Source: Rheum nobile
Taxonomy: Eukaryota > Streptophyta > Magnoliopsida > Caryophyllales > Polygonaceae
Reading direction: 5' to 3'
Length of the DNA stretch: 64,000 nucleotides
Assembly: GCA_027886185.1 (NCBI GenBank)
Contig: WOAB01000501.1
Span: 1,488,001-1,552,000, forward strand
Positions 56,297 through 64,000 of this stretch are shown piece by piece; position 1 is the stretch's first letter, and every line of letters starts with the position of its first letter. The notes under the pieces are model-generated. The model ran no database searches. It had not been told where the DNA came from and saw nothing but the letters and a program-made list of their open reading frames with translations. Position numbers and translations under genes: made by a program.

Positions 56297-56760
56297 ATTA
56301 TGCAAACTCGTATAATTAGATTGAGAAATATTTAAATATAAAGCGCACAATACGTTACCTCTCTCCCACTACGTTCAGCGAACGCTTCAACGAATCAACG
56401 GCATTGTTTCCCGGTTTTTCGGTATACCACCATTCTCCCTTCCCTCTTTCTCACTTTCTCTCTCTTAATCCAGATCTTACTAGCTCTAGGGTTACGGTTT
56501 CGTCGTTTCACATGCCATTCTCCGTCTCTTAATTCCTCGTCATTCTTATTCCACATTTTCGGATCTCTCAGGGATTTGATTGAGTCGTCTAGGTTTTCAG
56601 TTTTATGATCTGTTCTTTTTTGATGATTTTTTTGACAAATTCACAGCTTTACGATGTCTAATTGAAGGACGGAAACCGCCAACAACAACAAAATTGAGAA
56701 AGTGATTTGGCCAGGTCTTCTGGTGATGATCTGAGAGAGAAATTGTAACTAGGAGAGGAG
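56297..56760 (+). other. promoter and 5' leader of the ROP gene
   Basis: From about 56360 the sequence is CT-rich (ctctttctcactttctctct), typical of a plant leader. No ORF. Confidence 0.5.
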
Positions 56761-59211
56761 ATGAGCGCTTCCAGGTTCATCAAATGTGTCACTGTTGGTG
56801 ACGGTGCCGTTGGCAAGACTTGTCTATTGATTTCTTACACAAGCAACACTTTCCCTACGGTGAGAAATTCCTCTTTAGTTTCCACATTTTTTGTTTCGCT
56901 TATCGCATTTTTGGCCAATGTGTGTTAAAATTTGATTTCAAATAGGCTTCTTGTCAATTTTGGCATGATTTCATCAGTTGGCTGAGAACCTAACTTCTGA
57001 ATTTTGAGGCATTTTTTGTTTTTCATGAGAATTGTGCATAGTCTGGCCTTCATTTTTTCATGAGAATTCTGCGTGTCAATTCACGTCTTTGACTGTAAGG
57101 GGGGAAAGGTATCATCTTGATGTTTCGTGGGAATTGTTTAGTTAGTTCACTATGACAATGATGGTTGAATTTGATTGGCTTTTAGAGACGTTTCAATCTA
57201 TATTGCTTTTGAAGAGAATGAGAATGCCTTTATTTATTGTGATAGGCTTCAGTCAGGCTTGATGCTATCACAGATTATTTGTTATTGCTCAGGCATATAT
57301 GTTCGATTCTGACTTCTCAGTCGATCCTTCAACCGTTCTGTAACTTCTGCATTTGATTGTGTTCTTGTTTGTCTAAAATACGTGTCGTTTTAATTTATGA
57401 TTGGTGCATGGAGATGCCTTATTTTTGTTGCTGTATATACTTTTCTGAACCAGGATATCTTTGATAGTGATTTATACTACTTGTTTGTACTCTTAGTTTT
57501 CATGTAATGTTTAAGTGAGACAAATACATCAGATTTCTGTTAGAAATATAAGGTTGAGTAATAGTACAGTCCTAAGTTTCTAGTTCTGATAGGTTTCCTT
57601 TCTTATCGCCACAGGATTATGTGCCTACAGTCTTTGACAATTTCAGCGCAAATGTGGTTGTTGATGGAGCCACAATTAATCTTGGCTTATGGGACACTGC
57701 AGGTTATTCCTGAATATCGTGCTAGTTTTATTTATCTATTCACTTGGGTTCATTTGTTTTAGTGAGACGATTAAGTAAACCACTTTTGGTTATGTTGTCT
57801 GCTGAACAGGGCAAGAGGATTACAACAGATTAAGACCATTGAGTTATCGTGGTGCAGATGTGTTCATTCTAGCTTTCTCTCTGATTAGCAAAGCGAGTTA
57901 TGAAAATATTACCAAGAAGGTCAGTGCACTCAGCTGAATGACCAATCATCATTCTTTACTCTATTATTACTTCTCTGATGACGTGTTGATGTTTTATGGA
58001 TTGAATTTCAGTGGATCCCAGAGTTGAAGCATTATGCACCTGGTGTTCCAATAATTCTCGTCGGAACAAAGATAGGTTAGAAATTTGCTTATTCTCTTCA
58101 TGTTTCTTTTTTATTGACACTTTGTTACTTGTATCATGATACTCTGAGCACACACTATTGCAAGCTTGTTTTCTCTTTCTAAATTGCCAATTTAAGACAT
58201 TTTGCCTTTTTCAACTGTTCTACACTCAGGTGGACACTGTTCTTTTTTATTTTAATGGTTGATGTGATATATTTTAAGAAATTTCATACTATCATGCTTG
58301 CCCCTCAGTCTGCTACTGTGTTAATGATCAATTGATCATGATGCTCTAAATGCAGATTTTGCTTATACAAGTTTGGCTAGCCTTACTCAGTTTTTAACTT
58401 CTTATGTTTTGGGATGTTTGTGTAGTTTCACATGCACATTTTGCATAATTGCCAAATGAGGCCTTTGGAAGCTAAATATATGATTTGCATGTCATTTGTA
58501 TTAGAAGGGGAAGAGGTGGTCTACCAAAAAAAAGGGAAGCTGTGGGGGGTGAGGAAGAGAAAAACAAAGTGCTGACTCATATTTCATGTTTTTCATTTGG
58601 AAATCAGTAGAGCATTATTCTCCGAAATTTATGGTTATTTGTCTTTCCACATAATATGGTTTCCTCTGCTTGGAACTTCTGAATTAGCCATTTGGACCAT
58701 AATATGGCTATTTGTTAGTAGATGCAAACCTGAGCAGTAAAATCACTGATTTTTCTTCTTCTTGTTTTCTATGTGTAATACACTAGATCTTCGAGATGAC
58801 AAACAATTCCTCATAGATCACCCTGGTTCCGTGCCAATTACAGCAGTTCAGGTAATAGACTACAACCTTGTAGCTCCCTCAACTCTTCACCCTTGATTCA
58901 AAAACCATACATTTCATTGGCTTGCTTGTGTATACGCTGTCCATTAGGGAGACGAACTGAAGAAGCAAATCGGTGCACCTGCCTATGTTGAGTGTAGTGC
59001 GAAATCACAACAAGTAATCAAGATCTTTCATTTGTTATACTGTGATACTATATACTCAAGACATTTCATCCATACTATGTACTAATCCTAGAAATTCTGG
59101 TACATGCAGAATGTCAAGGCAGTTTTCGATGCTGCTATCAAGGTCGTACTCCAACCGCCCAAGCAGAAGAAAAAGAAGTCAATGACACAGAAGGCTTGCT
59201 CCATATTGTGA
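56761..59211 (+). CDS. ROP: ROP/RAC-type Rho GTPase, type I (197 aa), seven exons
   Basis: Exons: 56761-56859, 57615-57702, 57810-57919, 58012-58075, 58787-58851, 58948-59013, 59110-59211; all introns GT...AG, 594 nt in total. P-loop GDGAVGKT (13-20), effector region DYVPTVFDNF (34-43), DTAGQ (60-64), TKID (118-121) and SAK (159-161) are all intact. The C-terminus has a polybasic run (KQKKKK, 182-187) and the CaaL box CSIL, so this is a type I ROP expected to be geranylgeranylated and to act at the plasma membrane. In plants these switches direct polar growth, actin and exocytosis, activated by RopGEFs. It is closest in my recollection to the Arabidopsis ROP1/3/5 group; the exact orthologue is not decided. 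Confidence 0.97.
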
Positions 59212-59788
59212 TTAAACCACACCTTATGTTATGTGTAAAGAGAAGAGAGTCCCTTTGTCTTCCAATTAGTGATCATGGAAGTAGCTAGGATTAGTAAGCT
59301 GCAGACCCCACATAGTATATGATCCTAATACCAAATGTACTAGGTCTGTGTGCTACGACGTCGTTTCTTGCCACCTCTCTAAACTCTGCTCTTTGGCATT
59401 GCTTCTTTTTTTCTTCTTTATGCTTGCATATTACACTGGAAGAACCCAGTTACAGTGCAGTTAATGTTCATCTCATTTTTTTATTTTCTTGCTTACGAAA
59501 CTAAAAAGAAAAGAAAAGGGAAAACCTAGATTATCCACTGTATCCATCATCAATTGTCTTTACTATGAGGCAGAAAAATGAGACCTTCTTTAGAAGGTCA
59601 AAATAGCGAGTAACAATATACATTGCACAATTTGCATTCTCATATACTAACAAAAGGAAAAAATAAAACCGTAAAAGCTTATTTGGAAACCGTTGAACGC
59701 GCGAAGGTGGTAAAATCCGTTACGTGGCACGTGATACTGTGCTAAGCATGACGTCAGCTATGGCTGGAATCTTGATTCAAAGGATGCA
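59212..59788. other. ROP 3' UTR and convergent intergenic space
   Basis: 59212-59500 is probably the ROP 3' UTR. The small frame at 59319 is not supported. The next gene converges from the minus strand. Confidence 0.5.
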
Positions 59789-60382
59789 TTAGCTAGCCGC
59801 TCTGCGCTTCCGTTTCTTAGAACGCAGGTTGTAGTCATGAGGTGGAGTCGGCTTGTGAACCTGACGTGGCCTGCCACGTCCTCTTGCGCGGCCACCACGA
59901 CGCTGAGCTGTCGTTGAAACAACGGTTTCTTGATTCGGTTGTGGCGGCGCTGCTGGCATCAACGCCGCAAGAATCTCCCTATCTTCCTCTGTCATAACGT
60001 CGGTGACTTGATTCGGTTCTCGCGCTGCAAACGAAACCGTAAGATTCTCTATATCTTCCTCTTTCAAATCGCCGGTGAATTCTTCCGCCGGTGGAATTCC
60101 CGACGCCGGCGGCGCCACGGCGACGTGATCAGTACTACTGCGAACCGCACCTGGAATCAAATCTTCAATGCTCTCATCGTACTCCGGCAGTGAAACGGGC
60201 GATTCTTGCCCTTCCGGCGTTCCATGCGGCGGCGCAGCGTTTTCCTCCTCCAGGACCACCGGCGAGCACGGCGGGTCAGTGCAAACGGGGATTCCCCCAA
60301 AGCCATTGAGGCACTTGGGGCAAGGGATTATCATCTTGTTGGAGGGCGGCGACGGCGGAGGTATGTCGCCGAGGGAACCCAT
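59789..60382 (-). CDS. unknown protein with CxxC cluster, AT-hook and basic tail (197 aa)
   Basis: Not recognised. The first true ATG is at 60382 (MGSLGDIPPP). Intronless, 197 aa. The N-terminus is proline-rich, followed by four cysteines in a zinc-binding-like pattern, CxxC-x9-C-x4-C (residues 21-39, CPKCLNGFGGIPVCTDPPC). The middle (45-155) is acidic and disordered. Near 160-178 a Gly/Arg block contains the AT-hook core RGRPRQ (RRGGRARGRGRPRQ), and the C-terminus carries a likely nuclear signal (NLRSKKRKRR). The layout suggests a nuclear DNA-binding protein; that is inference from motifs. The coding GC content is well above its surroundings. Confidence 0.7.
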   Translation of the reverse strand: MGSLGDIPPPSPPSNKMIIPCPKCLNGFGGIPVCTDPPCSPVVLEEENAAPPHGTPEGQESPVSLPEYDESIEDLIPGAVRSSTDHVAVAPPASGIPPAEEFTGDLKEEDIENLTVSFAAREPNQVTDVMTEEDREILAALMPAAPPQPNQETVVSTTAQRRGGRARGRGRPRQVHKPTPPHDYNLRSKKRKRRAAS

Positions 60383-61990
60383 CTCGGTCGCTACACAATG
60401 CAACTATTTTCTTCTGAATTTTGTTTTATTGTACTTAGCGGGAGCCGGGAGGGCAGAGAGAGATGATTTATATTTTGAATGCGATATGTTTTCCGCATGA
60501 TTAGATCTGGCCGTTGATCTTGCTTGACTGGTCAGATAATCGAACGGTTGACATGTATTTGAATTCTGCCAGACAAGTCCGACCCGCTTTTGTAATAATT
60601 CGCGTTAGAACATCGATCTGGCCCAACACCGACGGCCCATTCAAACTAAGTTTTAACCTACCTTACATCGAGCGTTTTGGGCTTATTGACTCTTTAAGAG
60701 TTTTTAATTAATAAAAGAGATCTCTATTAACTTTTATATATTTTTCATATACCTACTAACTTATTTTATTTTATTTTTTTCTCCCTCTTCTTTGTTTTTT
60801 TCTCTCTTTAAAATATTGTTTTTTGGGTTTAAAGGATAGGATTTAGAGAGTAGAGAGTAGGGTTTAGGGAGAGAGGAGTTCATTTTTATTAAGGATCCAT
60901 TAGTTTAATTTTTTTTTTATCAAAGAGTCATTTACCTAACTCACCGACTTATATCCACTAAATATTGATATTATGTTTTGTAAAAAAGAGTAATATATTT
61001 TAATTGGAATAAAAAATACTTTATCGTATTGTGCTTGAAAAGTTAATAATAGTAGGTTGACAAAGATTATTATACGAGAATAATGAAAAATCAACATGTT
61101 GAATACTTTTTAGATGACAAAATAAGTATAAATTACAAATTATTGAGCAATTACATCGAGAGCAATATAATTGATTTATTGATGTTAATCTAAATTTTAA
61201 TCAAAACTTCAACATCCAATTTTAATATTTCGTATTACCATTAACAATAAAGGCATGCATTCTACCTCTTTGGCGTGTTCTGATGTAATAAGTTGAGCCA
61301 AGCTCGTTTAAAGAGAGATAAAAATAATTAAAATGATAAGTAAAGAGTGATCCAATATGTTGGCGCACTCATATAAGGTCATATAATGTTCATACGTATT
61401 TCTATGTTTAATTTATGTAGTGTATAAATTCTGGAGTTAGAGACAATCACACAATATAAAAAAATTATTATATACTTTAAACTCTTAAAAGTGAAAAAAT
61501 TTTAAACATTAAATTAAATAAAAATTTTGAAATGAAATTGAACTCGCTAGACGGGAGTTGAGCAGGTGAAGGAGACCTAGAAGGATAAAAAATTAAAGCC
61601 TAATTTATACGGAGTATAATTATTTTACTACGTCCTTTCAAATCCATTAATGTTTATAAAATTATGTTGTGATGTGGCTTGATATTTTATTACGAGTCTT
61701 ATTTTACAAAGTATAATCCAAAACTATATTATATACATCCGGCATCTCCTAAGATATTGTTGCTTCTATAACATCGGAATTTTTTTCTCGCCTAGACGAC
61801 CCTAGACTGCTAGACGGGGATTTTTAGAACGGTGATTATCTCCCTGAATAAAACAATACTTTGAAACTAATAGTTATGGCTTGTTCATAATCTGTGAATT
61901 TTAATTTTTAATTTTTTATAATTATAAATATAATTACTATAGAGTATAACTTATCTTTATAATTACCTTAATTTTCAAAACCGTATATAA
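60383..61990. other. AT-rich intergenic sequence
   Basis: 60383-60480 is probably the 5' leader of the minus-strand gene. The rest is AT-rich, low-complexity in places (ttttatttta near 60765, gggtttagggagag near 60860). No gene, tRNA or element with both ends was found. Confidence 0.5.
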
Positions 61991-61999
61991 AAATATAAA

Positions 62000-62328
62000 C
62001 AGTTTTTTCGCCCAGTACCCTTGAGGTAAGGCGAAATTCGCGAGGTGCCCCAAACATTTATCTATTTCGCGCGGTACCTCCGAGTTTTTTTTCCCACCAA
62101 ATGCCCAAACTTAACCTTTTAACAGTTTTATTAAAAAAGATACAAAAAACAAACAAAACTCGGGGGTACCGCGCGAAATAGATAAATGTTTGGGGTACCG
62201 GGCGAAAAAGATTAAGTTTGGGCATTTGATGAAAAAAATAGAACTCGGAGGTACCGCGCGAAATAGATAAATGTTTGGGATACCTCGCGAATTTCGCCTT
62301 ACCTCAGGGGTATTGGGCGAAAAAACCG
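62000..62328. mobile_element. Mutator-type MITE with long inverted arms, 9-bp TSD
   Basis: The ends CAGTTTTTTCGCCCAGTACC and its inverted partner (GTATTGGGCGAAAAAACCG) form arms of about 90 bases. Exact 9-bp duplications aaatataaa lie at 61991-61999 and 62329-62337, as made by MULEs. Inside, part of the right arm (accgcgcgaaatagataaat) occurs twice in direct orientation. No ORF. Confidence 0.88.
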
Positions 62329-62394
62329 AAATATAAAATTAAAATACCAAAAAATAAACTTTTTTTTAGAAGAATCGGGTGAGATGTTATAGCG

Positions 62395-63150
62395 TTAAAT
62401 TGTCCCCTGTAGAGATAACTTATAGAGTATAACTTATCATTGGATACGTTCCTTATTAATTCTAAATTGTCTTCTGTAGAGATTTCATAATGAATTAATT
62501 CTAGATTTTCCTAGAGTAGTATATGGTTCATATCCTCACTTCTAAACATTTTAATGAAATCATTTCTGATTTCATTTCTAATGTTTTCTTCTCGAGTAAT
62601 ACTAGTTCTTTCTTGGATTTTAATTTCTTTTATAATTTATCTATTTCTTCTTCCACTTGCTATTTTGTGAAAATAATTAACATTCGTATCAGTAAATTTA
62701 ATGTGTTTGACTTTAGCTCTTTGGTTCCAGTAAATTTTCTGAAAGCAACAACGCTTTTTTTTCCTATGATTCTTATTTGTTTTTTAATGATATCATTTGT
62801 AGTGTGAGTACAAATCTCAGTTTGGATTTCAAAAAGCTATTTTTTTATAGTTTGTAATTGAGTAAATACATTGTCAAATGTAATTTTATTCCAGATCATG
62901 ACATATTTTTTAAATAATTTTATTTTAGATACAAGATTATATAATTTAGATTCATGATAGTCAGTTATCCAAACTTGTTTAACAACATTTTATTTTTATC
63001 AGTTCAGACCATTATCCCATTTTTATCAAATTTGATTCAATAATATCTTTTAAAAACTAACCATTTAAATTTGAAAAAATCTAAACGACTAAAAAAGACT
63101 TTAAAAATGAGCTACGAACATTAAAAATATTGTAAACTAACAAATCAGCA
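62395..63150 (-). mobile_element. old LINE relic with an inverted 5' part
   Basis: 62430-62990 on the minus strand aligns, with many changes, to LINE positions about 47829-48380 (ataatcttgta, gatctggaataaaa, caaatgatctcattaaaaa). 63000-63105 on the plus strand aligns to LINE positions about 47729-47830 (ccatttaaatttgaaaaaat). The two parts are head to head at about 62990. The 3' end of the LINE is missing. Confidence 0.75.
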
Positions 63151-63605
63151 AGAAAAAATCAGAACGACGCATCTTCTAAATAAGACAGAAAAAGACAATT
63201 TCAGTAATAATCGATCCCAAACCAATCGAGACAAAAGAACATAAACTTTACTTAATAAAATATTTTTTACCAAAAAAGTCGAATAGCATAATCATAGTAA
63301 CTTAGAAGCTATTGTTTTTTACGAAAAAAATCAAATACTTAAAATAATTTTTAAATGACCAAATTCAATTATTGGACGCCACGTTATATTCCACATTAAG
63401 TGCGTAGCACCTGATTCCTCCCCGAACTTCTTTTGCAAGTCGAGATCGATAAGGTAAAGGATTAGGAAAGGGCTCCCAACCACTTTCCTTTTCATAAATA
63501 GCCCCCCCCCCCCCTGCTCAACCGCGTTGAATATCTCTCTAGTTTCCGCGATTTCCAATTCTAGGGTTAGGGTTTCCGTTTCACAATCACAGAAAAGAGA
63601 GATCA
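63151..63605 (+). promoter_or_regulatory. SKP1 promoter and 5' leader region
   Basis: The 5' part may be further LINE debris. 63504-63518 is a run of about 15 C. A telo-box-like ctagggttagggttt lies at 63561-63575, shortly before the ATG, as in many highly expressed plant housekeeping genes. Confidence 0.45.
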
Positions 63606-63899
63606 ATGGCCTCTCCGAAGAAGATTACCTTGAAGAGCTCCGACGGTGAGACCTTCGAAGTGGAGGAGTCGGTGGCGGTGGAGTCCCAAACGATCAAGCA
63701 CATGATCGAGGACGATTGCGCCGATAATGTCATCCCTCTTCCGAACGTCACCAGCAAGATCCTGGCTAAGGTAATCGAGTATTGTAAGAAGCATGTTGAT
63801 TCTCCCAAGACTGAAGATCGCACCGTCGAAGAGGAACTCAAGGCCTGGGATGCTGAGTTTGTCAAGGTCGATCAGGCAACTCTTTTCGATCTCATCCTT
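63606..63899 (+). CDS. SKP1: SKP1-like protein, first exon (98 aa), cut by window edge
   Basis: Codes for MASPKKITLKSSDGETFEVE followed by the BTB/POZ-like SKP1 fold (VAVESQTIKHMIEDD, NVIPLPNVTSKILAKVIEYC, WDAEFVKVDQATLFDLIL). The exon ends exactly at ATC CTT followed by gtaagt, the position where plant SKP1/ASK genes carry their single intron, before the AANYL block. The second exon lies beyond the window. SKP1 links cullin 1 to F-box proteins in SCF ubiquitin ligases, in nucleus and cytosol. Symbol by family; the copy number in this genome is unknown. Confidence 0.95.
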
Positions 63900-64000
63900 G
63901 TAAGTTTCTTTCCTCCGATCCTCTTTTTCTCAATTGCAGTTCTTTTATTTGTTATTGATGTCGTGCTTGATTATTTAGGATTTTTTTGTGGCCTTGATTT

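Noticed and set aside
60206..60500. Plus-strand frames opposite the AT-hook protein gene
   Set aside because: They are shadows of the minus-strand gene, which has the better start, composition and motifs.
63504..63518. Run of about 15 C
   Set aside because: The length of such runs is unreliable in sequencing and no function follows from it.

Overview
The window is nuclear DNA of a flowering plant, most likely a eudicot. The host genes have intron structures and products typical of plants (a ROP-type Rho GTPase, SKP1, the AP endonuclease APE2, SPPPPVYK extensins), and two nuclear tRNA genes are present. The species cannot be named from sequence alone. About two thirds of the window is transposable elements, many nested or broken.

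Layout. 1-6169: a Ty1/copia LTR retrotransposon on the minus strand; its 3' LTR runs off the left edge and its gag-pol frame has two in-frame stops. 6336-7015: a ~169-bp minisatellite, split by a Ty3/gypsy element (7016-15290, minus, 2.7-kb LTRs, 5-bp TSD gccat) that keeps gag but has lost most of pol. 15656-15958: a small acidic ORF. 16511-17060: a hAT-type nonautonomous element. 17530-26760: a second copia element (plus) split by two solo LTRs. 27418-29340: a 5'-truncated LINE (minus).

28658-38427 is a tandem duplication carrying two extensin genes (30174 and 36153). Its junction lies between an upstream LINE and the 5' flank of APE2. The second unit contains an odd 2.4-kb block (33200-35646) of GGGCGCA palindromes around an AT-rich minisatellite. 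APE2 (38552-42764, ten exons), tRNA-Arg, a second hAT element and a palindrome follow. 44327-52003 is a 5'-complete LINE with a 16-bp TSD, an unusual ORF1 region and a solo-LTR-like insertion. 52129-56117 is a 4-kb PIF/Harbinger-like element with no recognisable transposase.

The right end is gene-rich: tRNA-Ile, a complete seven-exon ROP GTPase (56761-59211), an intronless gene for a 197-aa basic-tailed protein with an AT-hook (59789-60382, minus), a Mutator-type MITE, an old inverted LINE relic, and the first exon of SKP1 (63606-63899) cut by the window edge.

The host genes have unrelated roles (cell wall, base-excision repair, polarity signalling, SCF ubiquitin ligase), and nothing suggests a gene cluster. 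The most unusual signals are the palindrome/minisatellite block, the LINE ORF1 region, the TA...AA ends of the second copia element, and the microhomology-bounded extensin duplication.
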